Shown piece by piece: positions 1-8,246 of a stretch of DNA of 64,000 bases. Position 1 is the first letter of the stretch; each line of letters opens with the position of its first letter. Made by a program: the position numbers and the translations under genes. The notes under the pieces are model-generated. The model worked only from the letters and a program-made list of their open reading frames with translations. It was not told where the DNA came from and ran no database searches. Source of the stretch: Bacilli bacterium (GTDB lineage: Bacteria > Bacillota_I > Bacilli_A > RF39 > UBA660); NCBI GenBank assembly GCA_017416535.1, contig JAFQCG010000001.1, positions 265,013 to 329,012 on the forward strand, written 5' to 3'.

Positions 1-90
1 ATTGATTATTATATTGTGAGTGATGTAATGGGAAAAGACGAATTGATTGAGATAGCTCAAAGCATTAGTTCTGTTCCAACTCTTAAATAA
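1..90 (+). CDS. C-terminal fragment of an unrecognised protein
   Basis: An open frame enters from the left edge and stops with TAA at 88-90, giving 29 residues that end in SISSVPTLK. The tail contains a KDELIEIAQSI helix. Ends of this kind occur in extracytoplasmic domains such as DUF4367, but that is a weak resemblance. The start and main domain lie outside the window, so function cannot be assigned. Confidence 0.5.
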   Translation: MDYYIVSDVMGKDELIEIAQSISSVPTLK

Positions 91-93
91 GAC

Positions 94-122
94 TTTACGT
101 TGATTTTTACTTATGCTATAAT
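94..122 (+). promoter_or_regulatory. Sigma-A-type promoter of the thioredoxin-like gene
   Basis: TTTACG (94-99), a 17-base spacer and TATAAT (117-122), with a TG one base before the -10 box (extended -10). It lies 19 bases before the ATG at 141. Confidence 0.6.
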
Positions 123-140
123 TGATTCGTGGTGATTAAA

Positions 141-680
141 ATGGCAAAAAGTAAAAAAACAATTAATAAAAAGGGAACTACAAAAAAGAATATTAATAAA
201 AAAATTGATGAAATGGAAACTAGTACATCTTATGAAATACTAAAGGTTGTTACTGTTTTACTAGGAGTGCTTGCAGTACTAAGTTGTTTCTATTTAATAA
301 CAGTGTTTGTTACTGGTAATAATAGTAAACAAGAGGAAGAAAAAGTTGAAGCTGAAATTCAATATGATGAAATTTTAGCCGGTTCAAGTTTCAATATGAG
401 AAATGAGAAATATTTAGTTGTATATTATGACTTTACTGATGCTGAACTAGCTGAATTAACTTCTACTTTAAATAATTATTCATATAATGGAAAATATAGA
501 TTTTATAAAGTTGATATGAGTAATGGATTTAATAAGCAATATGTTAGTGAAAAGTCTAATAAGAAACCTAAGAGTGCTGATGAATTATTAATTAAAGGAC
601 CAACACTTATTAAGTTTGAAGATGGTAAAGTAACTAGATATATTGAAGGTGTAGATTCAATTATTGATTATTTAAATTAA
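141..680 (+). CDS. Membrane-anchored thioredoxin-fold protein
   Basis: This protein of 179 residues has a lysine-rich cytoplasmic N-terminus, one membrane segment at roughly residues 32-53, and an outward domain. That domain has a thioredoxin-like beta-alpha pattern: a YLVVYYDF strand, a central YKVDM strand and a C-terminal GPTLIKFEDGKV strand pair. No CxxC redox motif is present, so it is unlikely to be a disulfide oxidoreductase; a binding role is my inference. I chose ATG 141 because GGTGAT at 131-136 is a good ribosome site for it, whereas the in-frame GTGs at 129 and 132 overlap that site. It is a single-gene unit between its own promoter and a terminator. Confidence 0.7.
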   Translation: MAKSKKTINKKGTTKKNINKKIDEMETSTSYEILKVVTVLLGVLAVLSCFYLITVFVTGNNSKQEEEKVEAEIQYDEILAGSSFNMRNEKYLVVYYDFTDAELAELTSTLNNYSYNGKYRFYKVDMSNGFNKQYVSEKSNKKPKSADELLIKGPTLIKFEDGKVTRYIEGVDSIIDYLN

Positions 681-706
681 GACAAGTAATTGTCTTTTTT
701 TATTTT
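681..706 (+). terminator. Rho-independent terminator
   Basis: GACAA / TTGTC hairpin with a GTAA loop, followed by a T run, just after the stop at 680. Confidence 0.75.
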
Positions 707-781
707 ATTTAGATTTTTTTGTTCTAAATAAAAGTATACTGTGATATTATAATTTATAGGTAAGAAAGGATAGTGCTTATT

Positions 782-2068
782 ATGAAGAAAAAAGATAATA
801 AAAGAAATAAATCTGATAAAAAGCCTTTCTTTGGTAAAAAAAATAAGAAGAAAGTTATTGAGATAGATGAAGAACTTGATAATGTAAGAGAAGTTGTTAT
901 TGAAAGAGATAGTGGGTTTAATACAATAGAAGTTATGGTCATTATTCTTATATCTGTCTTATTTGGTGTTGTAATTGGCTGTATTTTAAATTCTACTAAA
1001 TCAATTGGTAAAGAAGTATCAAATGAGGCTAGTGAAATTATTACAACATATAATGCAATTTTAGAAAATTATTATGATGAAGTTGATCCTGGTGAACTTG
1101 CAGATGCTGCTGTGTCTGGTATGATTGGAGTTTTGGATGATCCTTATTCGGTGTACATGAATAGTAATGATACTGATTCTTTTTTAGAAAGTGTTAATGG
1201 TTCTTTTGTTGGAATTGGTGTTACTGTTGAATGGTCTGATAATAAATTTAAGATTGTTGAGATTTTTAATAATTCACCTGCTCAAGAGGCTAAATTAGAA
1301 GTTAATGATTATATTGTTAAAGTTGATGGTAAAAGTGTTGAAGATTTAAGTTTGGATGAGTTATCTAAATTATTAAAGGGTAAGTCAGGTTCCAAGGTTA
1401 ATGTTACTGTAAAAAGAGGAGAAGAAGAATTAACGCTTAAAGTTAAACGTGGTGTTGTGGAAATTCCTTCTGTAACTAGTTCGATTTTAGAAAATAATAT
1501 TGGGTATATGACAATTTCATCTTTCTCAGCAACAACAAGTGAACAATTTATTAATAAGCTTGAAGGTCTTGAAAAAGATAAAATTAAGTCATTGATTATT
1601 GACGTTAGAGATAATCCAGGTGGTAAACTGGGTCAAGTTAATAAAATATTAGATGAATTCTTTAGTAAGAAGACTATTTTATATAAAATTGTTACTAAAG
1701 AAAAAACAACTAATGTATATGCAGAAAATTCAACTAAGAGAAATTTACCGGTTGTTATTTTAGTAAATCATAATAGTGCTTCTGCATCTGAAATACTTGC
1801 AGCTAGTTTTAAAGATAATTATAAAAATGTAAATATTGTGGGTAGTGTTACTTATGGTAAAGGAACTATTCAAAAAGCGATAGAACTTTCTAGTGGTGCA
1901 AGTATAAAATACACTACTCAAAAATGGTTAACTCCTAAAGGTGAGTGGATAAATGAAAAAGGTATTATTCCTGATGTAGTTGTTGATCAAAGTGAAAAGT
2001 ATTCTACTGATGCTAGTTATGATAATGATTTACAATTACAAAAAGCAGTAGAAATATTAAAAAAATAA
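782..2068 (+). CDS. S41 (CtpA-like) C-terminal processing peptidase
   Basis: This is a membrane-anchored serine protease of the S41/CtpA family, which trims exported proteins at their C-termini. The order is a lysine-rich cytoplasmic head (about 45 residues), one membrane segment (about 52-75), a helical linker, a PDZ domain (about 135-225, with NSPAQEAKLEVNDYIVKVDG) and the S41 catalytic domain. The catalytic serine lies in the NSASASE motif (about residues 331-337), with the lysine in YGKGTIQ about 25 residues further on. This is the S/K dyad seen in CtpA and CtpB. The length is slightly short for the family. I prefer ATG 782 because AAAGGA at 765-770 is spaced correctly for it and too close to the upstream GTG at 773. 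Confidence 0.92.
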   Translation: MKKKDNKRNKSDKKPFFGKKNKKKVIEIDEELDNVREVVIERDSGFNTIEVMVIILISVLFGVVIGCILNSTKSIGKEVSNEASEIITTYNAILENYYDEVDPGELADAAVSGMIGVLDDPYSVYMNSNDTDSFLESVNGSFVGIGVTVEWSDNKFKIVEIFNNSPAQEAKLEVNDYIVKVDGKSVEDLSLDELSKLLKGKSGSKVNVTVKRGEEELTLKVKRGVVEIPSVTSSILENNIGYMTISSFSATTSEQFINKLEGLEKDKIKSLIIDVRDNPGGKLGQVNKILDEFFSKKTILYKIVTKEKTTNVYAENSTKRNLPVVILVNHNSASASEILAASFKDNYKNVNIVGSVTYGKGTIQKAIELSSGASIKYTTQKWLTPKGEWINEKGIIPDVVVDQSEKYSTDASYDNDLQLQKAVEILKK

Positions 2069-2088
2069 AGAGTCTATGACTCTTTTTT
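2066..2088. terminator. Bidirectional terminator
   Basis: AAAGAGTC / GACTCTTTT hairpin with A and T runs on the two sides. It serves the S41 gene and the leftward sortase gene that ends at 2074. Confidence 0.75.
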
Positions 2089-2631
2089 GGTTAATACTGA
2101 ATTAATTATAAGTTGATTCTCTTTATCTTTCATACTACATGTTGTTAAGATTAGTTGATTTATATTTTCTTTAGGAACTGATATTGTTCCGATTTTTTTT
2201 GTTTCCCATATATTTTTAATTATATAGGTATACCTTATATTTTTATATTCTAATATAATTGAATCATTTTTTTTAACTTTATGTAGTTCTTTAAAATATG
2301 CCTTTTTTCCTGTTCCTGAATGGGCAGCAATAAACATAATGGAATTTTCATTTGAAGGTTCAATAGAACCAGGTAAAATAGTTATATTTTTTTCTATATT
2401 ATTTTCTTTTGAGTTTATAGGATATAATTTTTTATTTAATGATATTTTATCTATTGTTAGTTTACCAATACTATTTTCTTTTGGAATAATTTTAGTTACT
2501 TTTTTAGGATTTGGTATATTTATACTTGTGGATATTTTATTTTTTTCAATTGTAAAATTATTATAAATAATGTTACAAATAATAATATATGATATTAATA
2601 CTAATACAATTACAATTATTTTTTTCCACAT
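2074..2631 (-). CDS. Sortase-family transpeptidase (arginine not conserved)
   Basis: A 185-residue protein with an N-terminal membrane anchor (residues 4-24) and a sortase beta-barrel. The catalytic histidine is H104 in IAAHSG and the cysteine is C165 in LTTCS. Sortases also need an arginine a few residues after the cysteine. Here the matching strand reads NQLIINS, with glutamine at 173 and no arginine nearby, so activity may be altered. The gene starts inside the end of the upstream thioester adhesin gene (16-base overlap), so the two are translationally coupled and the adhesin is the obvious substrate. The class (small class D/E type) is not certain. Confidence 0.82.
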   Translation of the reverse strand: MWKKIIVIVLVLISYIIICNIIYNNFTIEKNKISTSINIPNPKKVTKIIPKENSIGKLTIDKISLNKKLYPINSKENNIEKNITILPGSIEPSNENSIMFIAAHSGTGKKAYFKELHKVKKNDSIILEYKNIRYTYIIKNIWETKKIGTISVPKENINQLILTTCSMKDKENQLIINSVLTKKES

Positions 2632-4055
2632 ATTATATCCTTTATTACTTTAATTATTTTTTCAAATATACTTGTGGAAAAAGTATTTGGAACTTTAATT
2701 TTATAATTTTGTAAATTATAATATAGTTCTTCTTGGTCTTTAGTTATTTCGAATTCTATTGGTTCTACTTTTTGATATCCTTCTGTTGTTGTTAACTGAG
2801 TTAATTTATATTTCCCATAGGGTAGTGTTATTTCTACTTCTCCATTATTATTTGTAGTAATAGTCTTTATTAATTCATCTTTAGAATTATATATATTAAA
2901 ACTAACATTTGCTTCTGGTTTGAAATTATTTTCTGTTCCATATTCTTTTTTTATTTTAAGTGTTCCTTTTATTATTTCATTTGTTACATCAATATTTATT
3001 ATTGGATTTTCAGGAGTTAAAGTAAATGTATATTTTTTTTCGTTTAATTTATATCCCGTTCCTGGAGTTTTTTCTTTTATATAATATGTATTGAAATTTA
3101 GATCCTTTATTTGAAATGTTCCATTTTCATTTAGATTTATATCTTTAATTTTAAAATTATACCTATCATATAATGTGAAAACAGAATCGTTTAATATACC
3201 ATCTCCTTGTGGTTTTGTACTTAATGTTTCACTATCTATTTTCTTAATATTTACTTCAGTATTTATTACTTTTATATTAAATTTATTTGTTTTAGGTGCA
3301 GGATCTCCTATAGTTATTACATCTTGATTTGTTGATGATTGATAGAATAATGTTGGCTGGTTATAATATGTACTATTTCTTTCTAATATTACATAATAGT
3401 CTCCTGTTGTTAATGGATTATTTGTTTGTATCGCTATGTCATGAATTACTGTTTTTCCAGCATTAGTTTCTTTTATTTTATAGTTTCTTAATGCTTGATT
3501 AAAGTCTGTTTTTGTAAATACTTGATTATTTACTGAGTAGTATGTTTGATTATTAAATTGTGTATCTTTTTTATAGTTTTCAATTAATTGTTTTAATTCG
3601 TTAGTTTCATTTTCGAACATTTCAACTTTTTCACCATTTTTAACTGAACTATAGTAATATTTGGCACTTGGCTTTGCAATCTTCCATATATACATTTGAG
3701 TTAATGCATACCATTTATCTTCGGTATGATTTTTATATCCATAACCAAAGTGTGCTGCGAGTGTCATATTTTCAATTTGTTCTTTTGTATAATTTGTTGG
3801 TGATGATGTTTTTGAATATGTTCCATCACTGTTTAAATAAACAAATGGTTCTATACAGTATGCAATTTTATTTGTACCATTTTCTCTTATAAAACGTGCT
3901 TGATTATAATATATTAGCCCATCATCTGGATTCTTTTTATTCATCCAGACATTAGGTATATAATTATCTTCATAAAATGATACTGCATATGTATCTTTTG
4001 GAATAAAGATAAGACTAATAAATAATAGTATTAAGAAATATATATTTTTTTTCAT
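2616..4055 (-). CDS. Thioester-domain surface adhesin with Cna-B-like repeats
   Basis: This exported protein of 479 residues begins with a signal peptide (residues 1-24). A thioester domain follows: cysteine C67 (AYCIEPF) and glutamine Q120 in the TQMYIW motif, the pair that forms the internal Cys-Gln thioester in Gram-positive adhesins and bonds covalently to host targets. Two or three prealbumin-like (Cna-B/SpaA) domains occupy about 265-450. The C-terminus has a sortase-like VPNTF motif (455-459), but the segment after it is charged and poorly hydrophobic before the final KK, which is unusual. It is the first gene of a two-gene operon with the sortase. Confidence 0.85.
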   Translation of the reverse strand: MKKNIYFLILLFISLIFIPKDTYAVSFYEDNYIPNVWMNKKNPDDGLIYYNQARFIRENGTNKIAYCIEPFVYLNSDGTYSKTSSPTNYTKEQIENMTLAAHFGYGYKNHTEDKWYALTQMYIWKIAKPSAKYYYSSVKNGEKVEMFENETNELKQLIENYKKDTQFNNQTYYSVNNQVFTKTDFNQALRNYKIKETNAGKTVIHDIAIQTNNPLTTGDYYVILERNSTYYNQPTLFYQSSTNQDVITIGDPAPKTNKFNIKVINTEVNIKKIDSETLSTKPQGDGILNDSVFTLYDRYNFKIKDINLNENGTFQIKDLNFNTYYIKEKTPGTGYKLNEKKYTFTLTPENPIINIDVTNEIIKGTLKIKKEYGTENNFKPEANVSFNIYNSKDELIKTITTNNNGEVEITLPYGKYKLTQLTTTEGYQKVEPIEFEITKDQEELYYNLQNYKIKVPNTFSTSIFEKIIKVIKDIICGKK

Positions 4056-4085
4056 AAAATTCCTCCTTTTTTCTTAATGGTTTTG

Positions 4086-4114
4086 ATAATAACATTTGTT
4101 ATTTAGTAGTGCAA
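4086..4114 (-). promoter_or_regulatory. Promoter of the adhesin-sortase operon
   Basis: On the minus strand: TTGCAC (4114-4109), a 17-base spacer and TATTAT (4091-4086) with an extended TGT. The -35 region lies in one of two similar words, GTAGTGCAA at 4106-4114 and GTGGTGCAA further upstream. Confidence 0.6.
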
Positions 4115-4201
4115 ACGGAGGATTTTTAATTTTGTGGTGCAATTATATTTGAATTTTATAAATCTCTTATATGAAAATAAAAATTTATATATAATATTCT
4201 T

Positions 4202-4231
4202 TTGAAAAAACAAGTTTATATGTTTTATGAT
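4202..4231 (+). promoter_or_regulatory. Promoter of fhs
   Basis: TTGAAA (4202-4207), an 18-base spacer and TATGAT (4226-4231). A second possible -10, TATAAT, lies at 4231-4236. Confidence 0.55.
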
Positions 4232-4254
4232 ATAATATTTTGTGAGGTGATTTG

Positions 4255-5871
4255 ATGAAAGATATTGAAATCGCAAGAAGTATTAAAAAGAAAGATATTA
4301 AAGAAGTAGCAAAAAAAATAGGTATTAGTGAAGATGATTTAATTTTATATGGTAATGATAAGGCGAAGATTAAGTCAGTTAGAGAAAATAAAGATGGTAA
4401 ACTTGTGTTGGTTACTGCGATAAGTCCTACTCCTTATGGTGAAGGTAAAACTACTGTTTCTATTGGTTTAACGGATGCCTTAAATATTCTTAATAAGAAT
4501 GTAGTTGGTGTTTTAAGAGAACCTTCTATGGGACCAGTTTTTGGTATGAAGGGTGGAGCAACGGGTGGAGGATATAGTCAAGTTGTTCCTATGGAAGATA
4601 TTAACTTACATTTTACTGGAGATTTTCATGCAATTACTGCAGCGAATAATTTATTATGTGCCGCTATTGATAATCATATTTATTTTGGTAATAAACTTGA
4701 TATTAATAGAGTTACATTTGGTAGATGTTTAGATGTTAATGATAGAAGTTTAAGAAGCGTTGTTGCTGGTGGAAGAACTGATGTTTTTGCAATAACTGCT
4801 GCTAGCGAAATAATGGCGTTATTTTGTTTAGCAAAGGATTTGAATGATTTAAAAGAAAAATTAGGTAATATCGTTATTGGATATAACAGTAATGATGATG
4901 AAATATATGCAAAAGATTTAAAGGTAGAAGGTTCGATGACAGCTTTATTAAAAGATGCCTTTTTACCAAATTTAGTTCAAACATTAGAAGGAAATCCTGT
5001 TATTATTCATGGTGGTCCTTTTGCAAATATTGCTCATGGATGTAATAGTATTGTAGCAACTAAATATGGATTAAAGTTAGCTGATTATGTTATAACAGAA
5101 GCAGGCTTTGGGGCAGATTTAGGTGCTGAAAAGTTCTTTGATATAAAATGTAGAAAAGCTGATTTGAAACCAGCTGCAGTTGTTTTAGTTGCAACTATTA
5201 AGGCATTAAAATATCATGGTGGTGTTAAGAAAGATGATATTTATTTAGAAAATAATGATGCATTAGAAAAAGGGTTATCAAATCTAGTTAGACATATAGA
5301 AAATATGAAAAAATATATGAATAATGTTATTGTCTGTTTAAATAGATATGATACAGATTTAGATTCAGAAATTGCTCTTGTTAAGGAATGTTGTTGTTTA
5401 AATAATGTTGAGTTTGCTGAAAGTAAAGCTTATTCTTTAGGTGGAGAAGGAGCTGTTGAACTTGCAGAAAAAGTGGTTTCTATTTGTGAAAAAGAAAATA
5501 GTTTTAAATTACTATATCAAGATGATGTAGACCTTGTGGAAAAAGTAAAAATTGTTTCAAAAGAGATTTATAGAGCAAGCGATGTTATATTTTCAGATTT
5601 AGCGTTAGAAAAATTAGAATTATTGAAAAGTAAGGGTTTATCTAATCTTCCAATTTGTGTTGCGAAAACACAGTATTCATTCTCTGATGATTCGAAAGCT
5701 GTAGGAGCACCTGATAATTTTGTTATTAATGTACGCGATGTTAATCTTTATAATGGTGCTGGATTTGTTACTGTTTTATTAGGAGATATAATGACAATGC
5801 CTGGTTTATCAAGAAATCCAAATTATGAAGTGATTGATGTTGTTGATGGAGAAATAATCGGAGTAAATTAA
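4255..5871 (+). CDS. fhs: Formate-tetrahydrofolate ligase
   Basis: It condenses formate and tetrahydrofolate with ATP to give 10-formyl-THF, feeding cytoplasmic one-carbon metabolism. The 538-residue sequence is close to the family length. It carries the P-loop TPYGEGKTT (about residues 60-68) and the diagnostic blocks LREPSMGPVFGMKGGATGGG, FTGDFHAITAANNLL, EAGFGADLGAEKFFDIKCR and MTMPGLSRNPN. ATG 4255 is preferred over TTG 4252 because GAGGTG at 4243-4248 gives better spacing. It forms a single-gene unit with its own promoter and terminator. Confidence 0.97.
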   Translation: MKDIEIARSIKKKDIKEVAKKIGISEDDLILYGNDKAKIKSVRENKDGKLVLVTAISPTPYGEGKTTVSIGLTDALNILNKNVVGVLREPSMGPVFGMKGGATGGGYSQVVPMEDINLHFTGDFHAITAANNLLCAAIDNHIYFGNKLDINRVTFGRCLDVNDRSLRSVVAGGRTDVFAITAASEIMALFCLAKDLNDLKEKLGNIVIGYNSNDDEIYAKDLKVEGSMTALLKDAFLPNLVQTLEGNPVIIHGGPFANIAHGCNSIVATKYGLKLADYVITEAGFGADLGAEKFFDIKCRKADLKPAAVVLVATIKALKYHGGVKKDDIYLENNDALEKGLSNLVRHIENMKKYMNNVIVCLNRYDTDLDSEIALVKECCCLNNVEFAESKAYSLGGEGAVELAEKVVSICEKENSFKLLYQDDVDLVEKVKIVSKEIYRASDVIFSDLALEKLELLKSKGLSNLPICVAKTQYSFSDDSKAVGAPDNFVINVRDVNLYNGAGFVTVLLGDIMTMPGLSRNPNYEVIDVVDGEIIGVN

Positions 5872-5893
5872 AGGAGTAAAATCCTTTTTTTTT
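5870..5893 (+). terminator. Terminator after fhs
   Basis: AAAGGA / TCCTTT hairpin followed by a run of Ts. Confidence 0.75.
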
Positions 5894-5938
5894 ATGCATT
5901 AATATGTTATACTCATATAAGAATAGAGGGTGATAGTT

Positions 5939-8245
5939 TTGTATTGCGGTAAATGTGGATTTAAAAACCGTGATGATGCTTCTTTTTGTGGTTCTTGTGG
6001 TAATAAACTAGCAGTTGTTGAAGTTATAGAGGAACAAGTTGAATCATTAGAAGATGATGATGAGGCTCTTGAAGTAGATAATAATGTAGAAGATAATAAG
6101 AATAATGTAGAAGTACCTCAAATGGTTGATCCAAACATAGAGGATAATATTCCTGGTGATGAAGTTTTAGATGTTGATGATAAACAAGATAGTAGTGTTG
6201 CTCAAGAGAGTAATGATGTTATTAATAATCAAGCAACTGAGCAAAATAATATGATAAATGCTCAACCAATGATTAATAATAATGCTAATCAAGAACAAAG
6301 TTATACTACTATTCAAACGTTTAATAATAATCATACAGCAAGTTCTAATAAACTTTTATATATAATTTTAATTATAATGGGATTAATACTTATTGGTTTG
6401 TTAGTTGGAGTTGTTTTTGTTATTAATAAACCTAGTAATTCTTTAGATACGAGAACTATTATGATTTATATGGCTGGTTGTAATCTAGAAAGTGAGGGTG
6501 GACTTGCTTCGAATGATTTGAAGGCAATATTACCTGAAGAAATAGATTTAGAAAAAACTAATATATTAGTTTATACTGGTGGTACTAAGAAATGGTATAA
6601 CGATTTTAAAGAAGATGAAAATGCAATATACTTGTTAAAATCGACAGGATTTGAAAAAGTAAAAAGTTATAATTTAACTAATTTAGGTGATTCTAATACA
6701 TTTAAGACTTTCTTAGATTTTGCTTATAATAATTATAGTGCAGATGTTTATGATTTAATATTTTGGGATCATGGACTTGGTGCTTTAGGTAGTATAAGTG
6801 ATGAGTATTCGGATGATTATTTATCAATTGCAGAAATGGCTACTGCATTAAAGAGTAGTGGATTTGGGAAGAAGAAAGTAATTGAAACAGTAACATTTAG
6901 AACATGTTTAAATGGAACAATTGAAGTTGCTGATACATTTGCACCTTATGCAAAATATATGATTGCTTCTGAAGAAATTACTATTGGTTCTGCTAGTTCT
7001 AATGTTCTTAGTTTCTTAAATGGAATAGAAAATGATGATGATGGTATTGAGTATGGTACTAAGTTCATTAATTCATATAAGAAACAAGTGGAAGAAATTG
7101 ATTTCTTTGGTACTACTGATTCAACATATTCAATTATGGAGTTGGATAAAGTTGATGAATTAATTACTGCACTTGGTAACTTTGTTAGTAAGATTGATGT
7201 AAAAACTAATTATGCACAACTTGCTAGAGTAAGAAGTAATTTACATCAATATGCTGAGGGTAGTGGATGTACAGATTATGATACCGTTGATTTACATCAA
7301 ATGGTTACTAATCTTAAAGACTTAGCTCCTAATGAGGCTGAAAAAGTGTTAACAGCATTAAAAGATGTAGTTGAATATAATTGGGCTACTAATAAGTTTT
7401 CGAATGGTATATCAATTTATTTCCCATTCAAGGGAAGTGCTGGTGCTCAACAAGTTCATATGGGATTATATGATCAAATTGATTTCAGTAAAGAATATCA
7501 TAAATTTATTACATCATTTTATAATGCGAAAAATAGTAGTACAGTAAGTGCATTTAGTTTACAAAATAGAGAAGTATCTACTGTTGATAAAAATGAATTT
7601 AGTATTCAACTTACTGAAGAAGAAATGAAAAATTTTGCTTCAGCACAATATATAATTTTCCAAAAACAAGAAGATGGTACATTTATGCCGATTGTAAATA
7701 GTAAGGATTATAAGTTATCTGATTCTGGTTTATTAACTACTAATGTTAAAAATAATTTGTTAAAATTAAAGGATAAAGATTCTGGTGAAGAATTTTATAT
7801 GCAAGCTACAGAAGTAACTTCTAATGATTCTAATCGTCAATACGTTGCCATGGGAATTTTATATTCCTTTGAAGGTGAAGTTAGTGATTGGGAAGTTGAA
7901 GGTGCTAACTTTGATATTAGAGTAGATAAAAATAAGAAACCTCATATTACTAAGGTTACTAAGGTGGAAAAAGATGGTTTAGCAACTCGTGTATTACAAT
8001 TAGATAATTTTAGTACAGTTCAATTTACTAATTATAGATATGGTATTTTAGATGCTAAAGGTAATTATAATGAAAATTGGCAATCACAAAATACTAAATA
8101 TTTAATTGAATTAGATGTAGAGGATATTACTAAGGAATTAATTGTTGGTTCTTTAGATGATGCAGATAATTATTATTGTATTTTCAAAATAGCTGATATT
8201 ACAAATAATTATCATTATTCAAAGTTGATTAAGATAGGAGGATAA
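5939..8245 (+). CDS. Membrane-anchored zinc-ribbon clostripain-like (C11) cysteine peptidase
   Basis: The protein has 768 residues. It starts with a zinc ribbon in the cytoplasm (YCGKCGF and FCGSCG), followed by an acidic, asparagine-rich linker, one membrane segment (about 139-164) and a large outer part. The first outer block matches peptidase family C11: TIMIYMAGCNLE, then FWDHGLG with the presumed catalytic H278, then FRTCLNGTIE with the presumed nucleophile C323. An extra beta-rich domain of about 220 residues follows. TTG 5939 is chosen because GAGGGTGA at 5926-5933 is well placed and MYCGKCG is the usual beginning of such ribbons. The next gene follows after one base, so they form an operon. 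Substrate unknown. Confidence 0.85.
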   Translation: MYCGKCGFKNRDDASFCGSCGNKLAVVEVIEEQVESLEDDDEALEVDNNVEDNKNNVEVPQMVDPNIEDNIPGDEVLDVDDKQDSSVAQESNDVINNQATEQNNMINAQPMINNNANQEQSYTTIQTFNNNHTASSNKLLYIILIIMGLILIGLLVGVVFVINKPSNSLDTRTIMIYMAGCNLESEGGLASNDLKAILPEEIDLEKTNILVYTGGTKKWYNDFKEDENAIYLLKSTGFEKVKSYNLTNLGDSNTFKTFLDFAYNNYSADVYDLIFWDHGLGALGSISDEYSDDYLSIAEMATALKSSGFGKKKVIETVTFRTCLNGTIEVADTFAPYAKYMIASEEITIGSASSNVLSFLNGIENDDDGIEYGTKFINSYKKQVEEIDFFGTTDSTYSIMELDKVDELITALGNFVSKIDVKTNYAQLARVRSNLHQYAEGSGCTDYDTVDLHQMVTNLKDLAPNEAEKVLTALKDVVEYNWATNKFSNGISIYFPFKGSAGAQQVHMGLYDQIDFSKEYHKFITSFYNAKNSSTVSAFSLQNREVSTVDKNEFSIQLTEEEMKNFASAQYIIFQKQEDGTFMPIVNSKDYKLSDSGLLTTNVKNNLLKLKDKDSGEEFYMQATEVTSNDSNRQYVAMGILYSFEGEVSDWEVEGANFDIRVDKNKKPHITKVTKVEKDGLATRVLQLDNFSTVQFTNYRYGILDAKGNYNENWQSQNTKYLIELDVEDITKELIVGSLDDADNYYCIFKIADITNNYHYSKLIKIGG

Positions 8246-8246
8246 T

